From: Diphasiastrum complanatum | Taxonomy: Eukaryota > Streptophyta > Lycopodiopsida > Lycopodiales > Lycopodiaceae | Assembly (NCBI GenBank): GCA_029204225.1 | Contig: CM055097.1 | Span: 5,127,125 to 5,191,124, forward strand | DNA length: 64,000 bases | Direction of reading: 5' to 3' | In this document: one piece after another, positions 23,421 through 36,206 of the stretch | Position numbering within the stretch: position 1 is the stretch's first letter | How the letters are laid out: each line of letters opens with the position of its first letter | The notes under the pieces: model-generated | Seen by the model: only the letters and a program-made list of their open reading frames with translations | Databases searched by the model: none | What the model was told of the DNA's origin: nothing | Position numbers and translations under genes: made by a program

Positions 23421-23618
23421 GGAGGTTAGCTCAAATGCACATTATACTTGCTAAAGGAGAAACATAAACTATTAAAACCAAAAAGCATGAACTTGAAAGC
23501 AATTGAAAACAACAAGAGCAATAGCAAGCATTGAATTGCAAATGAGGATGCTTCTCTTCCAAAATTGGTAGAGCTTCCTCCTTCTCATTAAGCATGAAAA
23601 TAGTGTACAAATGGTGCC

Positions 23619-23626
23619 TTTTTATA
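23619..23626 (-). promoter_or_regulatory. TATA box of the LTR promoter
   Basis: TATAAAAA on the minus strand within the U3-like part of the LTR. The same box is at 37944-37951 and 52259-52266. Function is inferred from position. Confidence 0.5.
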
Positions 23627-23979
23627 AAATGGGGAAGGCCCTTGCCCCTCAATCCTATTGGCTAATATTCACAATGATCCTATCCATTCATCTTGGACCC
23701 AACTTGATCCAAGGGTCCACAAAAAGTACATTAGAAATCACAAGATTCATGTGAGTCCCAATTTGGACCCAACTCTAAAAAGTAATCTCTAAGTTTTAAA
23801 ATGACATTGGGCCTCTCGTTTTATTTTAAATCCAAGGCCCAAGTCATGTTTATTTTATTTACAACTTTATTTGCATGCTCATTGGGCCATGGGCTTATAC
23901 ACGCAGTATGCCATGCCCTCGCAACACATTTTATTGGATGATTTTATTTATTTACACTTTGTTGGGAATACCCCCAACA

Positions 23980-24168
23980 CTCATACATGTGATGTTACTA
24001 TCATTTCTTTTGTCGAGAAAACTCGATAATGGGAATCTCTTAGGTGGCCCTCTCTTTGCTTTGGCACATTATCATAGGCTTGCATGCTACAACTACATCC
24101 TTTTCTTTCTATTTGTTTCCCTCCATTGTAGATGATACTCATATTGTGAGACTTGATAGTGAAGCTAT
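23980..24168 (+). pseudogene. LINE reverse-transcriptase fragment (unit 1)
   Basis: The plus strand reads GGPLFALAHYHRL and then DDTHIVRLDSEA, the motifs around the catalytic Asp pair of a LINE RT. It begins at the LTR edge, so the gypsy element inserted in or joined this LINE. It ends abruptly at 24168. The uninterrupted version is at 52620-54290. Confidence 0.8.
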
Positions 24169-25984
24169 TCTGGCAAAAAGCCCCTCTCGCTGATGGATGC
24201 ATCAGTACCCAAGAAGCCTTATGATATTCACGAGCAATCCATGAACCTACAAGTACGGTACTTGGACTATAGCTACAAGTACAGTATCCCAAAATAGAGT
24301 GATTGCCATGGAAAAAGTGCTCGGTGGATGCAAACGTGATTTGCCCCTTTCAAGGAGTGTGAAAAATGTTAAAATCTAGCAACTAGATTCATGCCGCGTG
24401 GCACCATGATGGATTGACATGCATCATCCACATGTGTACATAAGTAGAATAGGATTCGATTGAATCAAGTCACCTTTGATTTCCTTGAATTATGTCTAAT
24501 CAAGGCCAAGTCACATGGTCCTAATTTGTAGGAATTTTCCTTGAGGTTGGCCACCTCCAAAAAGAGGCACCTTGATCTAAGGGCTAATCTTCCTAACCTA
24601 AGGCCTTGATTAGGGTCTACCCTAAGTACATTATTTTTCATTAGTCTCAGTATTACTCTCATAGTGATTTGAAATGTCTTTGGCATCCTTATAACCCTCG
24701 TTATAAATCTCGAAAAGTAGAGCGATTTTGGGGATTTTTGAAATGTCTCTGGCCTCCTTATAACCCCTGTTATAAGCCTCTTAAAAGTACGTTCAAAATT
24801 ACGAGGCTTATTTTGAGGGCCGATGAGGACTCGAGGCTCGAGCCTTTTGATTCCATCGTGCCCCCTTATCGATTCTACCTTTAAAAGAACGCTAAAAAAT
24901 AGAGCTGAAAATCGCGCGTCTTGTTGTAGTGCCTACTTATGAATTCTAGTAGAAAGCTCAATCAGACTATAATTATGAACTCCTTCCCCCCTTCTTGTCT
25001 AGAATCACCTCCAAAAAGTCTCTTGGTCAAAGAAAGCATAAACTTTTCAAAGGAAAATCAACTAATCTATATGTTCTATGAATACGTTGAGCAAGAAGCA
25101 TATAAAACATTAGAAGAACAAATGAAAAATTACCAAGATAACAAGAATACAAGATTTATTTTGAGAAGTATCGTATGCCATGAGAGTTCTCTTGAAATTC
25201 CAAGACCTGAGCCTTCTCTTTTTTGATGATTTGGTGTTTGTTATCTCTTTTTTCTATATTTTTTTCAAGGGAAACGCATCTTCGACAAAATGCATGCAAC
25301 ATTTTACAATTTTTTTCAACATGCACCATTTATGCACTAAAAGGTGGACGTAGATTTGTTTACCTTTTTATGCACACACCTTTCACCCCAGGAGTGTATG
25401 CAAAAGACAAAATTGCAACAAAAAAACATGTTGGGGAATGTCTGCCTCAGGCTATTGCCCTCTACGAAGGCCCTTCCCCAACAGAAGGACCTCGGAGAGA
25501 AACATCCCCCCCCCCCCCTTTTATTTTTCATGTCATGCTTGTTGGAGGCCTATTGTATCATTCATTAACTAATGAGATAGTGTGTTCTATCTTCATGTCA
25601 AAATGTATGGAGTCAATGCTCTAACTTTTTTGTTTTCATGCTATGGATTGGATTGGACACTTGCAAGAGGAAAGCCTAGTCTCAACCAACAAGGGGAGTA
25701 CTAGATCTCACTTAGAGCACAAGGGTTTCACATTAGTTTTTCCAATTTATTTGAAACATTGTTTAGCAAGATTTTGAACCAAAAGTCTAGTATTACATAG
25801 TGTTCTATTAGTCATAGTCTTTGTACCAATTGTAGAAGGAGAAAACCCAGGGAGTCACAAAAAAAAAAAAAAATTAATGTAAGTCGTCCATTATTGCTAC
25901 GTTACGTATACTTCATTTCCAACTGCCATGTTAGGTATACTTCATCTCACAGCTAGCTATAGCCTTGTAGCAAAGTTTTACCAC
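24169..25984. other. Chitinase far-upstream region, no gene assigned
   Basis: The left edge is the duplication joint with the LINE. A roughly 52-bp direct repeat (about 24671-24722 and 24748-24799, gaaatgtct...ccttataacc) is present. An open frame at 24939-25226 (95 codons) has no recognised domain. A C tract lies at 25506-25518. 25670-25840 is the part also found inverted at 4965-5190. The same region recurs in unit 2 at 38494-40309. Confidence 0.5.
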
Positions 25985-26335
25985 TCATGGGACGATGCGG
26001 CTTCAAGGCACGCACACACACGTGTGGTGCCTTTGAGCCCGATGCAATTGGGAGGTGCCAATGTGGCGCCCGACGCCGAGCCTGCCAGAACGAACCAGTG
26101 CTCTGGAAATTGGCTCATGGGCGCACCCGCGCTGTCCCGAGCAGACGCTCGTGGGGTGGGTCTCGGGCAATGCCCACGGCCCCTCGGGTAGTGCTTTGCG
26201 GCTCCTGAGCTATGTCCATGGCGTCGGCGGGCAGCGGTGTTGTGGCTCCCGAGCAGGTCCATCATCGAGTCCCAAGCGGCAGCATTGGAGCCGCTCTCAC
26301 GAGCACTTGCTCACGTGAGAGCATGAGCAGGTTTT
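25985..26335. other. GC-rich, CpG-rich block upstream of chitinase copy 1
   Basis: An abrupt change to GC-rich sequence with many CpG, in otherwise AT-rich DNA, ending near an inverted pair (ctctcacg...cgtgagag). Open frames exist on both strands but mutually overlap and show no domain. It may be an unmethylated island or a GC-rich insertion. The copy in unit 2 is 40310-40660. Confidence 0.5.
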
Positions 26336-28000
<1,665 letters not shown>

Positions 28001-28260
28001 ATATATTTCTACACGTATTCCGGAACTGATCACGATCAGTCAAATAATGTTGAAAAATGCATGTCTCTTTGTGTAGGCGCTAGGGGATATATTTCCACAC
28101 GTACTCTGCAGCTGATCACAATAAGTAATACTGAATAGCACGTAACCAGCAACATATGCCAGAATTAGCAGCAGCTGGATTAATTCTAAATTAGAGATGT
28201 GGAGTCAAATGTTGAAAAGTGCAGGTCTCTTTCCGTACTATATACTTGTAATAAAGATTG
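28001..28260 (+). terminator. Chitinase copy 1 3' region with poly(A) signal
   Basis: AATAAA at 28250-28255 is a plausible polyadenylation signal. The region contains an imperfect internal repeat: atatatttctacacgtattc at 28003 recurs as atatatttccacacgtactc at about 28089, and caaatgttgaaaagtgcagg at about 28206 repeats a block at about 28045. Confidence 0.5.
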
Positions 28261-30437
28261 CAGCAAAACTGCCAATGCTGCACGCAGACTGCAGGATACT
28301 TTGCAACAAAGAATCGATGAACATATACACTGATTATGATGCCCGCCCTGGGTTGCTTTTGCTAAACATAAAAGTTAAAACTAGGTTAAAAGCCATGAAT
28401 GATGAACATATACATAATTTTAGCAGTCCTCTTAAATACTCTAACGTGCAGCTTAATGAAACTAATTGCAATGATTGTATGCTGCATATTACTGGGAGGA
28501 AAATAAATGTGCTATTCTCCCTCTTAAAACAGACGAAGGGTAGTGAAGTTCTGTGAAATGTATAATATCTAATGAACATCCCATTTCTTGGTTGATGTAT
28601 TGTGTGATAAGTTATCTTATGCAATTATATGCCTTAGCTTAATTTTGTTTTGTTGAAATGTAAACATTCCAATTGTATATTGAATTGTTGGTTTTGCTTC
28701 ATTATATAAGAAAATTATCAAAGTTATTGAGATGATGAAGGACCTATTTTGGACCTGTAATAATGTCAAAAAACATAGAACATAACATTCATAAAGATGC
28801 ATGGGAAATAGGTCTTAATCATCATTCACATAAGCAACATAAATGAAAAAATTCTACACAATGTAAAGATCAATCTCCCTCTTGCAATATGATCACCAAA
28901 ATGAGGCATGTACATCAGTTACCAAAATGGAAGGTTCTAGAAGTAGGTTTAGGCCCTAAATCTTCACCATCCATCAAATCAATGGTGAACCGTCTAGATT
29001 GGCTAGCTTGACAATGACTACATAGTCTTATGAAATATGAACATAAACATTAAAAGAATGTCATTTGGACCAACTTGTCCCCCTCCACATAATTTCCACA
29101 CATGTGGCCTCCACTTTGACCCTTGCTCAAACTATTTGAAGTTTTCATATTTAGGCTCACGTTGATATTTGCCAATTTGGACTATTTTTTCCATTCTCCC
29201 TCAAATTCAACTTGGCCAAACAAACACCATAATCACCACAATCGACATGTTTTTATCAAGGGCCAAAGTTTGACTAAGCTACACTTCATTATTATGGCTT
29301 ATTATACAAGTGAGATCATCATTCCTTGCCTTTGCTCATTTACCATTCATCCTTCCAGTCTTCACTCCTCCCACTCGCTCTTGAGCTCTCCTTCATTCCA
29401 CGGTGGTAGGGGCACCACTCTAGCAGAAGGAGGCCATCCCTCATATTTGTTAAAATTGGTTGGAGGAGGTCAATTTCCCTGCCTATGCTCTCATTTTTCC
29501 AACGAAAGTGAAAGATGGACAAGTGGCATCTTGGCAGGATGGTTATGATCAAGAGATGCACGACTGTTGTTTCCAGCTATCAAAAAAGCATGGAGTAGCA
29601 GGCTAGGTGTGGCCACAATTGTCTTGGAGGTTGTTGTGCACTTGGCTAGTATCACATTCACCTTGCCTTTTTTTTTTATTGCCTTGCTTTTAGAGACCGA
29701 CCTCACTTTTTGCATCACTTGATCAATGTAATGTAATTTTAAATGGAAAATGCTTGTCTTTGCACATGCTTGATGTAACTGTTTGTTAGCTTTGATGCTT
29801 GATGTTTAGAGAGTGCTCACTAGAATTTGGAGCATTCTATATGTTCACAACTTTTGAGGAGCTTGGTTGATTTGTGTGATCTCAGCTTGGTTTTAAACAA
29901 GTCAATCCATGTTTTGAGAGCATTGAATTTTGTTTGTTTCATTTTGATCAATAATGTTATAGATCTTCATGGCAAGACTTACTTTGTCATAGTTGGCAAT
30001 GGATTAGCATCCTCTACGAAAAAAAATAGTCTGCATTCAACATCCATGAACTATCCTCTACGAAAAAGCATAGCTTGTCTCCGCATATCTTCAATAACAT
30101 ATACAAAAAAAAACTCCAGAAACATGACTCTTTGCCTCTCCACGAGGGAAATGGCAATATTGTTCTTCTCTGTAGAAAAGAAACATGTACTCCACAAGAT
30201 CGATGCATGTAAGGTGAGCACAAAGTAATTATCACCATCGAGAGAGATTTGATATGCAGAATGCAGGTATGTGGGGCTGACTAGGTTTGTGTTGTGTCGC
30301 ATTCTCATAATTAGCTCAATCATGTTTTGGGAAAGGCTCTAGATTAATCTGTATTATTGTAGTTTGTAAAAGGTAGTAAAGTAGGAGTTGCACCTCACTT
30401 GTACTAGGCTGGCGAATGGAGCCGAGAGAGTAGTACT
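28261..30437. other. Chitinase downstream region, no gene assigned
   Basis: AT-rich. 28441-28495 matches the inverted remnant at 3560-3615. Open frames of up to 141 codons are present, but one (29123-29548) is frameshifted by a 4-base difference in unit 2, so coding is unlikely. The copy in unit 2 is 42585-44757. Confidence 0.5.
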
Positions 30438-30875
30438 TTAGGAGGAGAATAAACAAATTTGAGTGATACCCCTTGCCAAGCATCCTCTTCTGCTTTCTAA
30501 AGAAGAGTTTCCAACAATAGTTTTTCTAGAGGAGCTAAATTGTGGTGCAAGTCTAGAGTGCAATTTCATATCTGGAGAGTGTGGAGGATTGCACTTTGGA
30601 GAGCTCATGGTAGTTTTACTTATCAATATCCCTTTGAGGTCATCCGCTTGAGTAGATTGTGCAGCATGAGTTGGCATAAAGTTGATTATCGCTTGAGGTT
30701 TGCTTGGTCTACTAGCGACACTTTTAGTACTGACACCTTTGGGGCTATCAGCCTCTTTACAAGCATTTTCGGGTGAAGACTTGTTGTAGGAACCATTGCT
30801 AGGGCTGTGAAGCCATGGTCGATGGCAAAGGAGCTTGCTGGAACTAAAAGCGATTCTAGGAACCTGTGTTTCCAT
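30438..30875 (-). CDS. Open frame of unknown status in the tail (copy 1)
   Basis: Counting from the first ATG it has 145 codons, rich in Ser, Pro and Lys, with no domain, signal or membrane segment that I recognise. It is preserved in unit 2 (44758-45195) and, cut by the window edge, in copy 0. Since the copies are recent, that preservation says little about function. It could be a gene fragment or chance. Confidence 0.2.
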   Translation of the reverse strand: METQVPRIAFSSSKLLCHRPWLHSPSNGSYNKSSPENACKEADSPKGVSTKSVASRPSKPQAIINFMPTHAAQSTQADDLKGILISKTTMSSPKCNPPHSPDMKLHSRLAPQFSSSRKTIVGNSSLESRRGCLARGITQICLFSS

Positions 30876-31454
30876 AGGTTGCACTATTGATGGAAAGATT
30901 TCTAAGGACTTGCAAAATGAGATTTATGAAGGCAAGGTTGAGATTCTAGAGGATTAAAGATTTTGTTTCAAGCTTTGTAATTTTGCTAGGTGATGTATTG
31001 GCTGTAGTGAAAATACTCTTCTGCTGCTTAGTATAGTTTCATTTTTTTTATCCTAATGCACTTGCCATAAATAAAAAAAAAAAGGCAATGAATTTCTTGT
31101 TATTGGTAAATTTGATTGTCTAGTGTAGGGTAGAGCTGACACTTACATTGGACTACATTTCTGGATCTTTGCCGATATTAATCTAACTATTATTTTTATT
31201 GCTTTTAGTCTGCTAGAAAGTTTATTTTGCATTGTACACTTTCATGTTTCAAAAAATTAATAGTTTAAGTGAACCGCTTCCAAACCTGTTAAGCCTGATA
31301 AACTTGCTAGCTACTTGTAAGTGAAGCCTTCCAAATATTGAAATCTCAAGTTTTGCACCTGCAAGCTCTCTTTGATTTGGTCTACTTTGAGTTCATATAC
31401 TAACTTGTTGTCAATTCAAAATACATGAACCTCATAGGTTTTTAACATTGCAAG
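30498..31454. repeat. Tail segment, copy 1
   Basis: Same as 1-957 apart from about one base. At 31454/31455 it joins integrase sequence (gcaag then gatggtctcg), the joint that defines the amplified unit. Confidence 0.93.
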
Positions 31455-32165
31455 GATGGTCTCGTTGATGAAATGGCTTCCGCGATCACTGACTAGCTCC
31501 ACCGGACATCCGAAGCGCACAATGATATTTTCATAAAGGAACTTGGTAGTGGTCCTAGCATCAGCTACCCTTACTGCCTTGGCTTCGATCCATTTGGTGA
31601 GGTAGTCTGTGGCTACGATTATGTATCGAGCCTGGGAAATCCTTGTTGTAGGGTGAATTGGACCAATATAATCCAATCCCCATTTTTCGAACGGTGCTTG
31701 GGCTAAGACTGGGTGCAGTAGATTATAATTCAAACTCGTTGGTCTCCTTGCCCTTTGGCACACATCGCACTTTTTCAAGTATTCCTCTGTATCTTTATGA
31801 ATCGTTGGCCACCAACATCCTGATTACAGGATCTTGCAAACTGTAATGTCTGATGCAGAATGACCCCCACCCATGCCTTCATGCAAAAGTGAAATGATCT
31901 GGGTGGTCTCATGAGGAAGAATACACCGCCGAAGAATTCCATCAAGACCTCTTCGGTACAACTGGCCGACAATCAGCTGATAAAGTCTAGCCTTCAAGAT
32001 CAATTTCTGCTGTTCCGCCTTTGGAAGTGATTTGTCTGGTTGGCCCTGCATTAGATATTCAACAATGTCAACAGCCCATTCTGGTACTGTGTCCATGTAA
32101 AATAAGACAGCATCTGCCAACTCATCCTTGGGTTGCAATCTCCTTTTCCTTGATTCGTGACACAT
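31455..32165 (-). pseudogene. Truncated gypsy integrase (unit 2)
   Basis: Starts with the zinc region, has the same in-frame TAA, and is cut right after the second catalytic Asp (SDRGSHFINETI). It therefore lacks the catalytic Glu and C-terminal domain and runs into tail sequence. Confidence 0.9.
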
Positions 32166-32616
32166 GATCTACCATGTAGTGTTGTTTTCCCTTGCAAACT
32201 ACTATCCGAAAATCAAACTCCAATAACAGAAGTAGCCATCTGGTGATTTTTCCGGTGTTGCAAGTTTTACTAACGCGATAGAGCAAGAGTTGATGGTCCG
32301 TATAAAAAGCAAAATGTGTGGCCATCAAGTAATGTCAAAATTTCTTAACCGCATAGATCATTTCCAGTGCTTCCCGCTCTGTGGTTGAATAGTTCATTTC
32401 GGTATCATTGAGCTATCGGCTTGCAAACCAGATTGGAAAGTCCTTTTTGTGTTCACCTGGCTGGATTAAGACTGCTCCATCTGCATACTTCGATGCATCC
32501 ATATGCACGTGAAACTCAATGGACCAATTGGGTGGGCATAAGATTGGTGCTGAAACCAATGCATCCTTAAGCTTTTGGAAAGCCTTTAGGGCCTCCTCAT
32601 TCCAATGTGGATCCAT
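32122..32616 (-). pseudogene. Gypsy RNase H (unit 2)
   Basis: Same two in-frame stops as unit 1, with a few substitutions (for example the Thr before QPGEHK is Ile here). Confidence 0.85.
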
Positions 32617-33404
32617 TGTGAGTTTGTAGATTGGTCTGGCTAACTCCGCAAAATCAAGAACGAAAAGGGTATGGTATGTTGGACTACTGTTGGCGGACTA
32701 CCCTTTAGATCACTATAGCTCCAGGCAAAACAGTCTTTATATTCCACCAACAAGGATCGTAATCTCTTGAACTACATGGGTGTTAACTGCTCTCCCACAT
32801 GCACTACCTTTTTCTTCTTCTCCTGGCTCCGCAAGATTCATCGGTTGTGTTCATGCAGGTCCCTCGAAGACTTGTTCCGCTGGTGCCTGACTTTGATCAG
32901 GTTCTCGCTGGCTTGCGACATCATGATTACCACGTCGTCCAAAGTATAATTCTTGAAAGTATCAAGCATCTCGTGAACTAGAGCTCATCGAGATTCCTCT
33001 TTCAGCATATTGATCTTGGCCCGACTGGTCATTTTTTTATTTTCTGTCATTTGTGTAGAAGATGACGTTGTATCTGAGTCCAATTGAATTGACTTTAAGG
33101 AATCCAACACCTTATTTTTGCTCTTTTTTCTCATTTTGGTGGGTTCATCCTTGTTGTCTTTCTTCGGGACTACCGTGACATTTGCCTCATGGTTGCGAAT
33201 ATCAATGTCCACTGTAGCTATCACCTCTTCGGGTAGGTCACTCCATCGGATCACCTAGTTGTAGCGTTGCTTCAACTGATTCTTCTTATTCACAGGTGCC
33301 TTGGGTGGATCGATCCTTGAGACTTTTGCCATAGCAGACCTTTGTGGTGGTTGAGCTGGTACCTTCTTGGTTCCGTAATGATCTGGGTCCATGTGGTGTA
33401 GGAC
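32617..33404 (-). pseudogene. RT remnant and linker (unit 2)
   Basis: Carries the same RT-core deletion and linker stops. The crossover inferred for unit 2 lies at or just after the end of this piece. Confidence 0.85.
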
Positions 33405-34442
33405 CTATTCATCAGTCAGCTCAATCTCCTTATTATAAGCTAGAGCATGTTGCCAAGGGACTAGATCATCATCCACTGGGTTCTCAATAGGCTTCGCTGA
33501 CAGCCATGCTACGTTTATCATATTCACCCCAAATGTGATTGGTGTGTCCATAGTGTAACATTTGGGTGAAGATGTACTAGGTTCTAGATCTGATTCATAT
33601 TGACATGTCTGGCAGTCAATAGTTTCTAATGCATCTCTCCATCTCACGACATCCGTCTCTGAATTATAGTGACCTCCCTTGGTTGGCCTTGGGTGATCAA
33701 TCGTATGATCTGTCATGGATGATCCGTCATCAGCCTTGGGTGCAATAGGCTTCATCGCCCATGTAGTTGGATCAACTTTTACAGCATGTTCTTTGTTCTC
33801 AAAGGTGAGTTTCCATGTACCCCAGTTGTGTACTACTTGCGCAATCCTCAACCATGGTCTTCCCAGTAAAACATGGTATGCAGATGGAGATTCAGGTATA
33901 TCCATGACTACAAAAGTGATCACAAACTGCATGCCTGCTATCTTTATGGGGATATCGGCAACTACACCTTTTGGTTTCACACAGGATTGATCTGCTATCT
34001 TGATGTCGAATCTTGTTGGCTTCAATCCCTGTAAATCCCATTTTTCATATAAAGTAGTGGAGATCAGATTGACACCCGATCCTCCTTCTACCACTGCCGC
34101 CTCATCCTCGTATCTCTTGTGTTTGATTGGCAAAGTGATGTTGTGTTCCTCACTTTCCCATGCTGCTCCGATGTGGAGGACGTTATTTGTTTCATCATAG
34201 CCCACACAATATATGGGCTCAGGCGCTACTGGCTCCTCATCCACTTTGGCCCATTCAGCTAGAAGACTTTTCGCTTGTGGTGCAATCCGCAGTAGTTCTC
34301 CGAGTGGTAAACTAATATGGCTTGACAGCAAAAGTGTGAGCCTTTCAGTGTGTGGTTCCTCGGGCTCCACCATGTGAAAAGGTGGTTCATGTTGGTGCAA
34401 CCGATCATTCTGATCAGTGCGTAGTGGTGAGCCCACTTGCAA
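33405..34442 (-). CDS. Retropepsin-like protease region (unit 2)
   Basis: Its 345-codon protein reads the same as in unit 1, including Glu in place of the catalytic Asp. Confidence 0.8.
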   Translation of the reverse strand: MQVGSPLRTDQNDRLHQHEPPFHMVEPEEPHTERLTLLLSSHISLPLGELLRIAPQAKSLLAEWAKVDEEPVAPEPIYCVGYDETNNVLHIGAAWESEEHNITLPIKHKRYEDEAAVVEGGSGVNLISTTLYEKWDLQGLKPTRFDIKIADQSCVKPKGVVADIPIKIAGMQFVITFVVMDIPESPSAYHVLLGRPWLRIAQVVHNWGTWKLTFENKEHAVKVDPTTWAMKPIAPKADDGSSMTDHTIDHPRPTKGGHYNSETDVVRWRDALETIDCQTCQYESDLEPSTSSPKCYTMDTPITFGVNMINVAWLSAKPIENPVDDDLVPWQHALAYNKEIELTDE

Positions 34443-34702
34443 TTCTCGTTCGACGTCGACCAGAGGTTCTGTGGAATTGTCTCTTTCTTGTTCTTTTTCT
34501 TCCGCTTGTGCTTTCTATACCCAGTGTCTTATTTTCTGGTGTTGTCTTCTCTCTTCCCTCACATTTGGATATGGCACTGAAGTTCAGGGTTGGTCATCAA
34601 TAACCGATGGTGGTGGTGAGGGAGTCACTTCCTTCTTCTTCTGTGCTCGCATAACAACTAACATAGGAGCGTGGAATTGTCGATCTTCCGATGGCATCTC
34701 TG

Positions 34703-35302
34703 CTAGAATTGCTGGTTGCTGTATGGCAACGAGGTTAAGAGGTGCATTGGTTCCAGGTTTAAAGAGACAATCCTTGTAACAGTGTCCATAACCTCATCTC
34801 GGCAGGAGGTTGTATATTGTCCCTTGTAGGGACATTCTGCTATTCTGTGTCCTTCGCCGCAGCCGTAGTAGTTGTAATTTCTTCCGCCTTGGCGTTGAGT
34901 TTGAGCCGCATAGGCCGAAACATATTCATTTATGGCAGGATCCATAAATGGTTCATCTGGTCCGTACCATTGCTGCTGCTCAGGTTGAGGTGGCATTTGC
35001 ATCTCTGGTTTTGCTGCTGTTAGATTTACATGGGCCACTTGTTGATTGGCTGCCCCTGGTGGAGCAGGTAAGGCCATAAGCTGTGGTTGATTTGGTGTGC
35101 CATACCTTGGTGCCGCATTGGGTGCCCCTTGATGATAAGGATAGAAAGTCTGATAAGGACTTCTCTTTTGTTGAACAATCCGAGGATTAAACGGGCAAGA
35201 TGTCGTATCATGCGATGTTGCATTGCACAGATGGCAGAATCTATGTGTCAGTCTCAGATTTTGCTTTAGGACTGGACACTCGTTCGTTGTATGGTTTTGC
35301 AT
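34703..35302 (-). CDS. Gag nucleocapsid region (unit 2)
   Basis: Reads the same as 20386-20985: one intact and one degenerate zinc knuckle. Confidence 0.8.
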   Translation of the reverse strand: MQNHTTNECPVLKQNLRLTHRFCHLCNATSHDTTSCPFNPRIVQQKRSPYQTFYPYHQGAPNAAPRYGTPNQPQLMALPAPPGAANQQVAHVNLTAAKPEMQMPPQPEQQQWYGPDEPFMDPAINEYVSAYAAQTQRQGGRNYNYYGCGEGHRIAECPYKGQYTTSCRDEVMDTVTRIVSLNLEPMHLLTSLPYSNQQF

Positions 35303-35484
35303 GCATACTGAACACCATACATTCTCCTGTCGAGGATACTGCAGCTAGTCTGGTTCCAGTTGATGTGGAGTTATTGCTACAGTTCCCTGTAAGGCTTTCA
35401 ATTTTTGGTCAAACTGTGCCGTAAGTTGCTCCATCTATTGTTTGTGTAATTTTGTCATTTGCTCAATATTTGTCGTCAGATCCC

Positions 35485-36180
35485 TCATCTTCTTTCCTGA
35501 TGGCATCTTCCATAGCTTCTTGCAGAGTAGCGTACTGCTCCCATTGTTTCAGTTCTCTTTTGATGCTTCGTGGTAATCCGGCTAGGAACCACATGATCAC
35601 CGCATGATCGAGCTGCACTGCACTCGGATAGTAGATGTTTGACCCGTTCAATATAGTCCCGGACCCTTTCTCGTTTTCCCATCTTGACTTTGCTCAGCAA
35701 GAGAAATGGGTCTTTCAGGAACTTTCTTGGTTTAAAGCACGTAATGAGAGCCGCTTTAACCGCTTTCCAGGTGGATTTTTCTTCCTCTGACAGGTTGAAA
35801 AACCAATCTTGAGCCACTACCAGTAAGGACATAGGGACTAGCATCAGCTTCTCCACATGTGTCCGTTCGCCGTAGATTTCACAAGCTTGCTCGTAGATCT
35901 GGAGGAATCGGATGGGATCTGATGATCCGTCGTATTTTGGAATTTCCATCTGTGGTGCTCTCCGGACTGCTTGCAAGGGAGCCACAGGTATGGGTTGGCC
36001 CATTGGATCCATTGGTGCTGGTTCCAGTTCTGCCTCTTGTTGCACAACTACTAATCTGGGAAGGTGTGGTGCCTGATTTGCTATCCTTCGTGCTATTGAT
36101 CGTCCCGATCTCAGATTTATCTGATGGTGGGTAAGTGATTGGATCTTGCTTATACAGTAGGATCCATTCTGGATCTTCAA
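35485..36180 (-). pseudogene. Gag capsid region, frameshifted (unit 2)
   Basis: Reads the same as 21168-21863, with the same frameshift. Confidence 0.85.
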
Positions 36181-36206
36181 GGATCTAATCGATCTGATGG
36201 GCCGAA

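Larger units (their letters stand above)
11819..23979 (-). mobile_element. Tat/Athila-type Ty3/gypsy retrotransposon (defective)
   Basis: On the minus strand the order is 5' LTR (23979-23115), primer site, long leader, gag, protease, RT remnant, RNase H, integrase, spacer, accessory ORF3 and truncated 3' LTR (11922-11819). Integrase after RNase H is the Ty3/gypsy order. A tRNA-Asp-like primer site, a protease of the GGS type and an extra ORF after integrase point to the Athila/Tat group. The 104 bases of 3' LTR left are identical to the 5' LTR, so insertion may be recent, yet every coding part is damaged. Its 5' half was copied twice more to the right. It lies against a LINE at its right end. 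Confidence 0.9.
23115..23979 (-). repeat. 5' LTR of the gypsy element (unit 1), 865 bp
   Basis: Bounded by TG and CA. Its outer end is a perfect short palindrome (tgttggg...cccaaca). It holds a GA microsatellite and a TATA box. Copies are at 37432-38304 and 51752-52619. Confidence 0.92.

Noticed and set aside
25978-26318. Several overlapping open frames in the GC-rich block (also in unit 2)
   Set aside because: High GC removes stop codons; frames overlap on both strands and none shows a domain.
28197-28556. 119-codon frame just after the chitinase
   Set aside because: Lies in the 3' UTR/flank; composition is not protein-like and it overlaps the poly(A) signal.
29123-29548. 141-codon frame downstream of chitinase copy 1
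   Set aside because: In unit 2 a 4-base difference shortens it to 108 codons, and no domain is present.
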